From: Mucilaginibacter sp. | Lineage (GTDB): Bacteria > Bacteroidota > Bacteroidia > Sphingobacteriales > Sphingobacteriaceae | NCBI GenBank assembly: GCA_030445275.1 | Contig: JAUCSE010000056.1 | Location: 1 to 64,000, forward strand | Direction of reading: 5' to 3' | Length of the DNA stretch: 64,000 nt | In this document: one piece after another, positions 17,642-25,830 of the stretch | How the letters are laid out: each line of letters starts with the position of its first letter | Numbering within the stretch: the first letter of the stretch is position 1 | Program-made: the position numbers and the translations under genes | Notes under the pieces: generated by a model | The model's input: the letters and a program-made list of their open reading frames with translations, nothing else | Database searches by the model: none | Told to the model about the DNA's origin: nothing

Positions 17642-18600
17642 ATGATGAATATCGTCTCGATAAAGAAATTTTATGAGCAAACCGGTCTCAGACATGGCTT
17701 AATCATGCTATCGATCCTTGTACTATGGTCATCATCCTATATAGGAATCCGCTATGCATTGACAAGCTATACACCAGAAAACCTTGGATTTCTGAGGTAT
17801 CTGATGGCTTCGGTTGTATTCCTGATAATAGCAACATTCCAAAAAATTAAGCTCCCGGAAATCAAGGATCTGCCTGGTTTAACAGCTATCGGGCTATTTG
17901 GCTTTACGCTGTATAATCTGCTTTTAAATTATGGTGAAACTACCGTAGATGCCGGAACGTCCAGCTTTATCATTAACACCGTACCTTTCTTTTCTTTGCT
18001 ATTCGCCGTTTTAAAAAAGCAGGAAAGGGCAAAAAAAAGCGATTGGCTGGGTTTAGTTATTGCCTTTTCAGGTGTGGCCCTGATTGTTTTTTCGAAAAAC
18101 AAGGGTTTGAATACGTTCAACTGGTATACTGTTCTGATTCTTGGGGCCGCAATTTGTCAGGCATTATCTTTCAGCATACAGAAACAGTATCTTATAAAAT
18201 ATACACCAGTTGAATTAACGAGTTATACCATCTGGATCGGAACAATTTTGATGGCTTTTTTCACCAAACAGCCATTTTCGACTATTGTATCGTCGCCATT
18301 GTTTCAAACCTTAACTATTGTATATTTAGGTGTGTTTCCCGGGGCGATTGCATTTTTGTTAATGGGAATAGCATTAAAGAAGTATCAGTTGTCTAAAATT
18401 TCCAGCTATCTTTTTTTGATACCTTTATAACCGTATTTATTGCCAGAATAACAATACATGAAGTAATTTATCTGAACGCCATCATTGGCGGCTTATTTAT
18501 AATTTCAGGAATATTGATAAAAAATAAGATTTTGAGAATACCTGTCCCGAAAGTTACCACTCCTATTAAAAACCATGGCGCTTGCCGTTGTATGAAATAG
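17642..18600 (+). pseudogene. EamA/DMT-family transporter, frameshifted near the 3' end
   Basis: The first frame gives 262 aa of a drug/metabolite transporter: two EamA repeats, WSSSYIGIRYALTSYTPENL in TM1, and about nine helices. It stops at TAA 18428-18430, right after SYLFLIPL. The next frame continues without a gap as TVFIARITIHEVIYLNAIIG and GLFIISGILIKNK to a TAG at 18598, which is the missing last helix. A one-base loss (or two-base gain) near 18420-18430 explains this. A 10-TM protein lacking its last helix is probably inactive, unless this is a sequencing error. Confidence 0.8.
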
Positions 18601-18754
18601 GGTACGTGGTGGATAACTAAATATCCATCATGTCAGTTTTCTTTTTTAATGGGGCTGTTTTTTTACTTTTAATGAGATTTTGATAATGTCTGGGCAACGG
18701 CGCACTTGTTCAAGGCCGGTTGGATAGCGTTTATGTTAAAGTTTGACTGTTTAA

Positions 18755-18946
18755 GAACTGCCGGGTTTTGCTGCTGGTGTTATAAAAGGCAATAAAGTCG
18801 GCTATGTCGAAAGATTCGGGTTAAGGAATCCGGCAAGCTCGGTTCCTTTGATGCCAATTCCCCATTTCACATATCCTCTGTTTCCAAGCCATTTACAGCC
18901 ACGGCGGGCCGATTTCATTAAATTCATAAAAAATGACAAACTCTAA
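18755..18946 (+). pseudogene. Beta-lactamase-family serine hydrolase, N-terminal fragment
   Basis: The frame reads ELPGFAAGVIKGNKVGYVER and then FGLRNPASSVPLMPIPHF, the first strand-turn-strand of class C beta-lactamase-like serine hydrolases. It then diverges and stops at 18944. The SxxK active-site segment and everything after it are missing. Confidence 0.55.
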
Positions 18947-18952
18947 GCCTGC

Positions 18953-19579
18953 TTAAATGGTCATAAACACTAAAAAGGAATAAGAAATTAAATTTCCGAG
19001 TCCATGAATGATCCAGCCCGGATAGATACTGCCTTTCCCAATTTTTTCATTAAGGTAGCCCGCCAGATAGCCCGCTGCTGCGGGTAATAAAAAGGAAAAG
19101 CCTAAAAAGGCTGGTTTGAAACCAGGAATGCTCAAAAACAATAATACATGTATGGCACCGAATATGAGGGCTTGTATAATATTACCCGTTTTGTATCCCA
19201 ACCAGTTTATCAATCTTTTGGCAATAAATCCTCTAAAAAATATTTCTTCGGCTAAAGCAGTTTTAATGAAGGCGATGATCAGGATCAATAAGATCCGGCT
19301 TACCGGAGATGTCAGTTGTCTGATCTGTTTCGGTACGGTACCTTTGCCAGCCGCTGATTGCCTGATCTCCGGAATGATATACATGACGGTAATTCCAACA
19401 CCACCTATTACCAACCCGACGAATACCGCGAGACCAATCGCCGAATATGTTGTTTTATGGATGCCAGTGTAGCGGAAAAATCCTTTGGCCGTTTTGTTGA
19501 TAATGAGGTAAACCAGGAACGGTAAAAATGCGAAGGCGACCAACTGAACAATCGCGCCAATTAAGCTAATGGCAATCAT
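18953..19579 (-). CDS. CPBP-family intramembrane glutamic protease
   Basis: This 208-aa membrane protein has about six helices. It carries the CPBP (Abi/CAAX protease-like) motifs EEIFFRG (Glu111, Glu112, Arg116), FGAIHVLLF (His144) and WIIHGLGNLISY near the C-terminus. Related bacterial proteins process membrane substrates or give bacteriocin self-immunity. The gene is alone on its strand between two decayed or divergent regions. Substrate unknown. Confidence 0.85.
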   Translation of the reverse strand: MIAISLIGAIVQLVAFAFLPFLVYLIINKTAKGFFRYTGIHKTTYSAIGLAVFVGLVIGGVGITVMYIIPEIRQSAAGKGTVPKQIRQLTSPVSRILLILIIAFIKTALAEEIFFRGFIAKRLINWLGYKTGNIIQALIFGAIHVLLFLSIPGFKPAFLGFSFLLPAAAGYLAGYLNEKIGKGSIYPGWIIHGLGNLISYSFLVFMTI

Positions 19580-19734
19580 ATAATTTAATTATTATTAGGG
19601 GGACTGTGTTGTAAAGAGCAAAACCTTACGAGCGAAATTTTCATTAACCAAATATAATGATTTTACTTAGCTAACTAAGGCGGCAGAATTAACAGCTGAT
19701 TTTGTTTTTAGCTGATAAAATTAATTTAACCATC

Positions 19735-20130
19735 CTATAACGGAAATTCCTCCAGTGCCCTGAACAGTGGCTCTTCTTTATTTCGTCCGTCTTCGATTGC
19801 CCAGTTGGCCATCGCATATAATACAGGCCTCAGCGCTAATCCTGCTGTTGTCAGGCTGTAAGTCACATGCGGCGGAATTACCGGCAATGCTACTCTTAAT
19901 ATAAGCTCGTCTGCTTCCAGTTGCTTCAGATGCTGGGCCAACATCTTTTCGGTGATGTGCGGCATGGCCTTTTTCAGCTCACCATAGCGTTTTTTCCCTG
20001 ATAGCAGATGAAATAATATGATCGGCTTCCAATAACTGCCGATTTTTTCCATTACATAGGTTACCGGACACAATTTAAATACGGTTTGCTTATTAAACTG
20101 TATTGTCGAGGTTTCTTTTACTTCATTCAT
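19735..20130 (-). CDS. HxlR-family transcriptional regulator
   Basis: From ATG 20130 (MNEVKETSTIQ) the protein is 131 aa; an earlier in-frame ATG at 20163 would overlap the divergent promoter. The family core is complete: VFKLCPVTYVMEKIGSYWK (conserved Cys), RYGELKKAMPHITEKMLAQH, the wing PPHVTYSLTTAG and the C-terminal helix YAMANWAIEDG. It is divergent from a NAD(P)-binding reductase gene. An inverted repeat overlapping that gene's promoter (20160-20187) is a plausible operator. It is the only clearly complete HxlR gene of five family copies in the element. Confidence 0.9.
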   Translation of the reverse strand: MNEVKETSTIQFNKQTVFKLCPVTYVMEKIGSYWKPIILFHLLSGKKRYGELKKAMPHITEKMLAQHLKQLEADELILRVALPVIPPHVTYSLTTAGLALRPVLYAMANWAIEDGRNKEEPLFRALEEFPL

Positions 20131-20155
20131 TTTACACTTACTTTTCGGTGCGTAC

Positions 20156-20187
20156 TTGCACAAAGGTTAGTTCAAATATACCTTTGT
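20156..20187 (+). promoter_or_regulatory. Promoter with overlapping HxlR-type operator
   Basis: TTG at 20156-20158 and TACCTTTG at 20179-20186, 20 nt apart, match the Bacteroidota -33/-7 pattern. The inverted repeat ACAAAGGT (20160-20167) and ACCTTTGT (20180-20187) with a 12-bp spacer lies directly over these boxes. Binding by the divergent HxlR regulator would block transcription of the reductase operon; that link is inferred. Confidence 0.65.
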
Positions 20188-20207
20188 TTTAATTAAAAAT
20201 ACGATAG

Positions 20208-20843
20208 ATGAAAAAAATTCTTGTGTTTGGTGCTTCAGGCGGCACCGGAAAAAAATTTGTTGAACAGGCCCTAAAAGCCGGGCATAGCGTAACTGCTATT
20301 ATAAGAAATCCGGATGCCTTTGCTGTGCAACATCAAAATTTAAAGATCATTAAAGGCGATGTGCTGGAACCGGCGAATTATAGCAAGCATTTCGAGGAAA
20401 ATGACGCAGTAATATCTTGCCTGGGGATTCCGAAGATCCAACAAACTACTTTGTATTCTGCCGGGATGGCAGGCATCGTAAGCAGTATGGAAAAAACAGG
20501 TTTAAAACGTATTATCTGCATCTCGTCAGGTGCATTAGACATTCCTTCTAACAGTTCTTTCATTATGAATTTCCTGTTAAAGAACGTCTTACAAAGGCTA
20601 TATAGGCCTATTTACTCGGATATGCGCCTGATGGAAAAAATACTGAAAAACTCCACACTGGATTGGACAATCGTCCGTGCGCCAAAACTAACCGATGGTA
20701 AACAAACCGGAAAGTATCGGGATATTACCGGCTTGCCATTGCGTGGTATCCCCAAAATATCTCGCGCGGACTTAGCTGCTTTCATGCTAAAACACTTAAC
20801 AGACAGCGGCATCTATAAAAGTACAATTGACGTAGCTTATTAA
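20208..20843 (+). CDS. NAD(P)-binding reductase, NmrA/BVR-B-like SDR
   Basis: The 211-aa protein starts MKKILVFGASGGTGKKFVEQ, a Rossmann dinucleotide-binding loop at residues 8-15. It continues with DVLEPANY, ISCLG, SSGALD and DWTIVRAPKLTDG, the usual atypical short-chain reductase pattern of NmrA-like and biliverdin-reductase-B-like enzymes. The normal SDR YxxxK pair is absent, as in this subgroup. It is divergent from HxlR and 11 bp ahead of a small YCII-like gene, forming a regulator-reductase unit often linked to quinone or aldehyde stress. Confidence 0.85.
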   Translation: MKKILVFGASGGTGKKFVEQALKAGHSVTAIIRNPDAFAVQHQNLKIIKGDVLEPANYSKHFEENDAVISCLGIPKIQQTTLYSAGMAGIVSSMEKTGLKRIICISSGALDIPSNSSFIMNFLLKNVLQRLYRPIYSDMRLMEKILKNSTLDWTIVRAPKLTDGKQTGKYRDITGLPLRGIPKISRADLAAFMLKHLTDSGIYKSTIDVAY

Positions 20844-20854
20844 AACTATCATAC

Positions 20855-21190
20855 ATGAAACAATTTATTTTAATTAACCGGGTACCTTCGAGCTATGGAC
20901 TGACAGAAGCAAAAGAAGTAGCCGAAACCTGGAAAAAGGTTACAGATCAGTGGAAAACAACTGAAATGTTTGTCGCCAGTTTCGTTTTTCCCAGTGAAGG
21001 AAACATTATCGCTGGTAGTCCTGTAAACGTTTCATTTGGAAATAGTTTAATCGATAATCTAAAAATCGTCAGTGTGATTATTATCAGAGCTAACGATTTT
21101 GACGCTGCTGTAGAACTGGCAAAATCCAGCCCCATCCTTCAACAGCAAGGGTCGATCGAAATAAGGGAAATAATGGACAGACCTTCGTAA
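20855..21190 (+). CDS. Small YCII/DGPF-like protein
   Basis: The 111-aa protein starts MKQFILINRVPSSYGLTEAK and ends GSIEIREIMDRPS, with DFDAAVELAKSSPILQQQGS in between. This matches the ferredoxin-like alpha/beta architecture and the ...P-GSIEIRPI ending of the YCII-related family. The biochemical role is unknown. It lies 11 bp after the reductase gene and is probably expressed with it. Confidence 0.7.
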   Translation: MKQFILINRVPSSYGLTEAKEVAETWKKVTDQWKTTEMFVASFVFPSEGNIIAGSPVNVSFGNSLIDNLKIVSVIIIRANDFDAAVELAKSSPILQQQGSIEIREIMDRPS

Positions 21191-21283
21191 ACACTTTTCA
21201 GATCGGGTTTTATAGGCGATTACTTTTCAGGTAAGCCCCGGTTTGGCATCAGGAAATGTAATCCATTCCGCATTACAATCGAA

Positions 21284-21612
21284 TTAATGTTGTTTAATAT
21301 TATACTGATCCTCTAATTGTTGTTTCAATAATTCCAAGGTCACCGTCCAGTAGAAGTCCATATGTTTGTAAACAGCTTCGATCGGGAAATTTTCAGGGTG
21401 ATGTTAAGTACAGTGTTATTATTATCAGGCGTCAGCTTAAATACAATTAATGTATAATTCTCAAGGACATCCGTTAGTTTTGCTAAAGAGCTGTAGAATT
21501 CTGGGGGTTCACCGCTTAACTGTCTCTTCATTTGTACGGGAAAAAATATAGAATCTGGTTTAATTACAAACGACAGGTCTGCAACCTGCTGAACCCACCA
21601 TCCCTTATTCAA
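21284..21612 (-). pseudogene. SRPBCC (AHSA1-like) protein, truncated and frameshifted
   Basis: The first frame reads SIFFPVQMKRQLSGEPPEFY and then LTPDNNNTVLNIT; it shifts near 21385. The other frame continues PIEAVYKHMDFYWTVTLELL and ends at TAA 21284-21286. The HMDFYWTVTLELLK ending is typical of SRPBCC activator-of-Hsp90-like proteins. The N-terminal part is missing, so it is a remnant. Confidence 0.65.
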
Positions 21613-21636
21613 CTGTTAAGCAACCAACAGCGCGAG

Positions 21637-21713
21637 CTGGGTAAAAAGTCAAGGCCGGGTGGGGCCGCTGAAAGCGAACAACTCCCGCCCGCTTGCTTTA
21701 CTTTTTATCCCGG
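21637..21713. repeat. Long imperfect hairpin of unknown role
   Basis: The left arm (21637-21664: CTGGG, TAAAAAGT, AAG, GGGTGGGG) pairs with the right arm (21683-21713: CTCCCGCCC, GCTT, ACTTTTTATCCCGG), giving some 25 paired bases with a few bulges. The 18-nt apex contains a small GCTGAAAGC hairpin. It lies at the junction between cargo and mobilisation modules, in DNA without a credible gene. Confidence 0.6.
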
Positions 21714-21845
21714 CGGTGGGCTATCTTCGCGGTACAGGTGAATAAGGAAGGGTAGTTATACCATTTTTGTTTGGCGGTATAGACGGTCAAATACTTAAGA
21801 AAGAATGATTGCCCCCTGCTCGCTTATAAAAACACCGATTGCAAT

Positions 21846-22084
21846 TTAGAAGCCACGAACGAGAGTAATTTCACCAGTCTTTACGTTTACGCTAACCATT
21901 TCTTTTCGTCCGTCTTTATAACGGTGCATGAACAGGTCCGGGTTGTGCAATGTTCATCCCTATAACTTATATATGAGCCCTTTGCAAGCAGTTCTTGCTC
22001 TACTTTTTGAATGACGGGTTCTAATAATTCCTGCATTTCTTTAAATGATCGCTCAAAAATGGGTTTGAAAGGTAGTTCAGGCAT
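21846..22084 (-). pseudogene. Small conserved-looking protein, frameshifted
   Basis: From ATG 22084 the frame reads MPELPFKPIFERSFKEMQEL then a helical stretch to YISYRDE. Near 21955 it shifts, and the other frame continues NPDLFMHRYKDGRKEMVSVN and ends VKTGEITLVRGF with TAA at 21846. The rejoined product would be about 79 aa. The clean second half suggests a real small gene with a recent frameshift. I do not recognise the family. It lies at the downstream end of the mobilisation operon. Confidence 0.5.
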
Positions 22085-22140
22085 CTTTAGTATTAATCGT
22101 AACACTACAAATTGAACTAAAGGGTATCCGTTTTATGATC

Positions 22141-22176
22141 AAAAACGAAGGAAATATCTTAAACATTTCCTTCGTT
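22141..22176 (-). terminator. Terminator of the zeta toxin/mobilisation operon
   Basis: A 12-bp perfect stem (22144-22155 and 22165-22176, AACGAAGGAAAT/ATTTCCTTCGTT) with a 9-nt loop is followed on the minus strand by TTTTT. It starts 5 bp after the toxin stop codon. Confidence 0.85.
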
Positions 22177-22180
22177 GATT

Positions 22181-23599
22181 TTATCGGCCTAATGACGGGC
22201 CACGGTCATAGCCTTGGTCTAAATCTTCTCCGGGGCCCCTCCTTTTTTTTATTAGTTGCTCGTTCTTCAGGTTTTCTGCAATCAATTTCGGTAACCCTGA
22301 TTCAGATAAAGGTTTAACAATGGCCCTTAGTTCGCTTTGAATGGGATTTTCTTTTAGCAGCGCAACATGGTCAATTCCGTGCTCTCTGGCTACGGCAATT
22401 GGATCAAGCTTAATTTCGTTAGGTATTTCCAGCAATACTACATTTTTAGGCAAGGCCTTAATATTTTCATGAGGTTCGTACAGGCTATGTTTTTTGCTAT
22501 CATAAAAACATAAGTAACCCTCACCGGACGCCGATAACTCCATATCTTTGAATTCAAGCTGATTGCTCGGGACTGCTGTTTCCCATACTTGCTTTAACCG
22601 CCAGTCAATCGTAAAGTCGGTACCTGCAATATCGATATGGGGAAGTTCACCTGCCAATCGCCTTTCCAGCAATTCCGCAGCCTTTTGTTCCTGGATTTGC
22701 TGCTCCATTTGAGCTTGCAGCTGTTTTTGGGTCGGGTATTCCGATTTCATCTCCGCCTTGAATGCTTTGATTTCTTTTTCATCGGCATTCCGCATTTTCA
22801 TCAGATCGAGCACCATCCGGACCCGTTGATCAAAATATAACTTCAGATTGGTCGTCCATTTGCGATCAATCTCTTCCTGGAATAACTGCACTGCATTTGG
22901 CGGGTTAGTCCCCAGCAGATGAACCCCCTCTTTATAAGAACCATCGAGCGCCTCGACCGCGCGTCCATAAATCTGCAACTTATGATATAGCGATTCGGAT
23001 TGTACTGAAAATAAGGTTGGAGCAACCAAATTGTACCTGGAATCGTGGGCATCTTTACCGACAGATCTTCCGCCCTTTTCTTTGGCTTTCATGTCCTCGA
23101 AACGGATATGGGTGCCTAATAAACTTAAACGCGGATGAACGGCCAGCAATTTGATTTCCACACGATATCCCTTTTGCTGCAATTCAGCGATGGTCTTGTT
23201 CATAACAGGCCCGGACGAAAACGTAGTTTCCAGTATATAGTTCAACCGGTTGGCTTCGCAATAACTTCGCAGGCCATTATTCCAGTCATGTGCATATTTA
23301 ACAGTTATTTCAGGATAATAGGCTTCGTACCTGTTTTTGATTTCCTCCGCTTTAGGATGATAGTCACGGAACAGATCAGCATTACAACTGATCACCTGAC
23401 CACCTAACTCTTTAATGGCCAACTTTTCTAATTCTGTTTTGCCAGCACCTGGCTGACCACCTAAAATAATAACAGTGGGGCTGTCCGATGGCAGAATGCC
23501 GCGGGTCAAGTCATCAATAATATCGCCTTGTATCAGATTAAATTCATCTGGTGTAACGGCATACAGTCCTTTTAATGACGCCGTAAAGTCTACGGCCAC
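22181..23599 (-). CDS. Zeta-toxin-family P-loop kinase
   Basis: The 472-aa protein has an N-terminal zeta-toxin domain (about residues 1-240): Walker A GGQPGAGKT at 47-55, the catalytic-type Asp in ISCNADLFRDYHP, ETTFSSG, and an arginine-bearing lid HIRFEDMKAKEKGGRSVGKD. Zeta/PezT kinases phosphorylate UDP-N-acetylglucosamine and poison cell wall synthesis. A 230-residue C-terminal extension is rich in Gln/Glu/Lys near 270-320 (possible coiled coil) and is otherwise unknown. It is last in the mobilisation operon, 8 bp after a probable antitoxin gene. Addiction (element maintenance) or a role in transfer are both possible. Confidence 0.85.
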   Translation of the reverse strand: MAVDFTASLKGLYAVTPDEFNLIQGDIIDDLTRGILPSDSPTVIILGGQPGAGKTELEKLAIKELGGQVISCNADLFRDYHPKAEEIKNRYEAYYPEITVKYAHDWNNGLRSYCEANRLNYILETTFSSGPVMNKTIAELQQKGYRVEIKLLAVHPRLSLLGTHIRFEDMKAKEKGGRSVGKDAHDSRYNLVAPTLFSVQSESLYHKLQIYGRAVEALDGSYKEGVHLLGTNPPNAVQLFQEEIDRKWTTNLKLYFDQRVRMVLDLMKMRNADEKEIKAFKAEMKSEYPTQKQLQAQMEQQIQEQKAAELLERRLAGELPHIDIAGTDFTIDWRLKQVWETAVPSNQLEFKDMELSASGEGYLCFYDSKKHSLYEPHENIKALPKNVVLLEIPNEIKLDPIAVAREHGIDHVALLKENPIQSELRAIVKPLSESGLPKLIAENLKNEQLIKKRRGPGEDLDQGYDRGPSLGR

Positions 23600-23607
23600 C
23601 TCGCTGC

Positions 23608-24024
23608 TTAGATCTGGAGTTTTTTTTTCTCAGCTAATAAAATCGGACTGTATTTTTCTATGACCTGCTCCATCTTTTCCAAACTGGAAAATGTTTCCGT
23701 GTCCCGGCTCACCTTAATTCCTTCATCGCGTAGGGTTTCTAATTCTTTGACACGATCCTGATCTGGCTTTACCTTATTAAGTTCATTCCGGCGCTCTCGT
23801 GAAGCAAGGGCAACTAATCCATTTAAAATAGAATTAGCACTCTCGGTTAATGAATACCAATCGAGTGGGTTACGTTCCTGTACCGTTGAAGTGGCAGTTA
23901 ATGGCAGGTTCAATTGTTCCGCTATCTTAACGTAATCCTGGTAATCCATCACTACCCTAACTGGTGTCCCGGTGGCATCTGTCACAAATTGTGTTTCCAT
24001 ACTCTTATCCATAACGTCTATCAA
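23608..24024 (-). CDS. Putative antitoxin of the zeta toxin
   Basis: The product is up to 138 aa; ATG at 24000 (METQFVTDATGTPVRVVMDY) is an equally likely start. The N-terminus, METQFVTDATGTPVRVVMDY then QDYVKIAEQL, has the strand-strand-helix look of Phd/YefM-type antitoxins. The C-terminal part is helical and charged (SSLEKMEQVIEKYSPILLAE) and could wrap the toxin. Position (8 bp before the zeta gene) supports the pairing. It does not resemble the classic epsilon or PezA antitoxins, so this would be a different partner. Function is inferred from context. Confidence 0.55.
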   Translation of the reverse strand: MIDVMDKSMETQFVTDATGTPVRVVMDYQDYVKIAEQLNLPLTATSTVQERNPLDWYSLTESANSILNGLVALASRERRNELNKVKPDQDRVKELETLRDEGIKVSRDTETFSSLEKMEQVIEKYSPILLAEKKKLQI

Positions 24025-24054
24025 ATTTAATAATTATAAGTGATTAAATAATTG

Positions 24055-24585
24055 TTATTGCTGTTCTTCTTTTGCCTTAGCCAAAGCTTTTGACATCCTT
24101 TCCCGTTGTAATTTTCCCGATTGAGCGTAGATCTCATTCCAGGCCGAAATACAGGCGTTACCCTCTTTGTTGTATTGGTGGGCTTGATAGGCATCTATCG
24201 ACCGGTTGATAAAGGAGCCGAGGTATATGACAATTAAAAACATCAGCCCCCAGAAAAAGAGCCTACCGAAAACCATTCGGTAATACTCTCTTACATTGGT
24301 TTCGGGGAACAGGTTGATCTTCAGCTTCCGCTCAATTGACATTGGCTTTTTCTCTATGGCTGAGGTAATTCGCTGATAGCCTTGATCGATGGCAGCCACG
24401 ACCAGCGAAAGATCGGGCTTTGGTGCTTCTACTTTAAAATTCCTGATCTGATCTATCAGCCCGTCTATAACCTGGTCGCGCTTTTGACGTGCTTCTTTTT
24501 CGGCTTCCATAAACTGTTGCGTTTTGATATCCTGTTCCACCATATCTTTTAATATGGTCATCAGGGTAGATTGGTCTATTTCCAT
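24055..24585 (-). CDS. Single-pass membrane protein of the mobilisation operon
   Basis: The 176-aa protein has a helical, probably coiled-coil N-terminal half (residues 1-45, EKEARQKRDQVIDGLIDQIR), a transmembrane helix at about 110-127 (LFFWGLMFLIVIYLGSFI) and a charged C-terminal tail. It has no signal peptide. It lies 10 bp after the relaxase gene and 30 bp before the putative antitoxin. Similar small membrane proteins often accompany Bacteroidota relaxases and may link the relaxosome to the membrane; that role is inferred. Confidence 0.6.
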   Translation of the reverse strand: MEIDQSTLMTILKDMVEQDIKTQQFMEAEKEARQKRDQVIDGLIDQIRNFKVEAPKPDLSLVVAAIDQGYQRITSAIEKKPMSIERKLKINLFPETNVREYYRMVFGRLFFWGLMFLIVIYLGSFINRSIDAYQAHQYNKEGNACISAWNEIYAQSGKLQRERMSKALAKAKEEQQ

Positions 24586-24595
24586 TTCTTTAATT

Positions 24596-25450
24596 TTATC
24601 GGGTTATACCATGAGATTGTTTACGTTCTTGTTGCTGCATTTTAAGTAATTCCTCCTGTCGTTTTTGTTGTTGGATTTGCTGTTGTTGTTTCATTTGTTC
24701 CTGTTTAAGTTTATTTTCAATATCCAGTAAGGCATATCCAACCTGGCTGCCCTTGAAGCGAACTTGCTGCTGGTCGGTAAAAGCGATACCCCTGCCAAGC
24801 TCTACGGCATACCCTTGTTTTTCCATATAGTTTTTGACCTGCCTTATGTTTGCACATTGTTTGATTGCATGGCCTAAATGTTTTTTCAAGGTTTCTTTGC
24901 GCTGGTCTACTCGCTGACTTTGTGCTACACGTTGTTCTGCTTTCAAAAATTTGTTCGGACTTAACACTGGTGTCAGCTTATAGCTCCGTTCCATTTCCCG
25001 GCAAAATTCAGCCATGCGCTTATAACTGTTGCTGTCACTGGCCGTCGGCCCGTCGTAACCGATCCGGTTAGCCACGATATGCAGGTGTTCATGGTCAGTA
25101 TCGGCGTGTGTGATGACTACATACTGTTTATCCGCAAAGTCAAACTTTTGAGCCAGCGCCGCCGCAATATCCGCTTTGTCCTGCCGGTCTAACCGATTGG
25201 CGTCCTGATGCGCCAGGCTGATTGACATATGAAAGACAGGCTTGCTTACGTTAGGGTTAAGCTTACTGACTTCGACAAACTGCCGGATCAATTCTTTCTT
25301 GTTGCCAAAACATTGATTATAATAAATCACTTCTGCCTGTTTCTTTTCCATTTCCAACTTTTGTAGTTCCTCATTTTCCTGTAACCTACCCTCGTGTAGA
25401 TATTGCATACAACCCCGGAAACTTTTTCCCGTTGCTATTTTTCCTATCAT
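24596..25450 (-). CDS. mobA: MobA-type relaxase/mobilisation nuclease
   Basis: The 284-aa protein has the relaxase domain of the MobP group: candidate catalytic tyrosines Tyr17 (MQYLHEG) or Tyr43/44, FHMSISLAHQDA, and the metal-binding three-His motif HADTDHEHLHIV (His115, His120, His122/124). The C-terminal 60 residues are Gln-rich coiled coil. It would nick the element at oriT and pilot the strand into a helper conjugation apparatus. It overlaps mobC by 4 bp, so the two are translationally coupled. No coupling protein gene is present. Confidence 0.92.
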   Translation of the reverse strand: MIGKIATGKSFRGCMQYLHEGRLQENEELQKLEMEKKQAEVIYYNQCFGNKKELIRQFVEVSKLNPNVSKPVFHMSISLAHQDANRLDRQDKADIAAALAQKFDFADKQYVVITHADTDHEHLHIVANRIGYDGPTASDSNSYKRMAEFCREMERSYKLTPVLSPNKFLKAEQRVAQSQRVDQRKETLKKHLGHAIKQCANIRQVKNYMEKQGYAVELGRGIAFTDQQQVRFKGSQVGYALLDIENKLKQEQMKQQQQIQQQKRQEELLKMQQQERKQSHGITR

Positions 25451-25830
25451 ACCAAATAGAATTTAACGTCCTTTACTACCTCTTGTATGGCTCTAACCTC
25501 CTGGTTGAGCAATGCTCTGTCCAGCGCATTCAGGTCTTCCCCTTTATTTCGCTTTTTTGCGATCTGGTTCAAATTAGCAGCCATGTGATTGAGCATTCCG
25601 GTAATTTGCAGCACCTCTTTCGGTAAGGTTTTAACCACCATCCTGACACGACCGTTTAACCCTAATTCCCGCAGATAAACGGACACATTGGTGCGGGCAC
25701 TTTTGGCATTGGACTGGATGATCTTTTTTTCGATGATATTGCACATAACGGTTAAGTGGGTGTTTCTTTTAAGTTCTGCTTTTGGCCTGCCACCCTTATT
25801 GCCTGTTCTTTTTTTAATTATTTTTTGCAT
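25447..25830 (-). CDS. mobC: MobC-family relaxosome accessory protein
   Basis: The 127-aa basic protein starts MQKIIKKRTGNKGGRPKAEL, has a ribbon-helix-helix-like centre (RTNVSVYLRELGLNGRV) and ends in the MobC signature region LPKEVLQITGMLNHMAANLN and QIAKKRN. MobC proteins bind oriT and help the relaxase open the DNA. It overlaps mobA by 4 bp, and the hairpin-rich candidate oriT lies directly upstream. Confidence 0.9.
   Translation of the reverse strand: MQKIIKKRTGNKGGRPKAELKRNTHLTVMCNIIEKKIIQSNAKSARTNVSVYLRELGLNGRVRMVVKTLPKEVLQITGMLNHMAANLNQIAKKRNKGEDLNALDRALLNQEVRAIQEVVKDVKFYLV

Noticed and set aside
21532..21741. 69-codon frame over the long hairpin
   Set aside because: It runs antisense through the SRPBCC remnant and across the hairpin, with no ribosome-binding site or motif.
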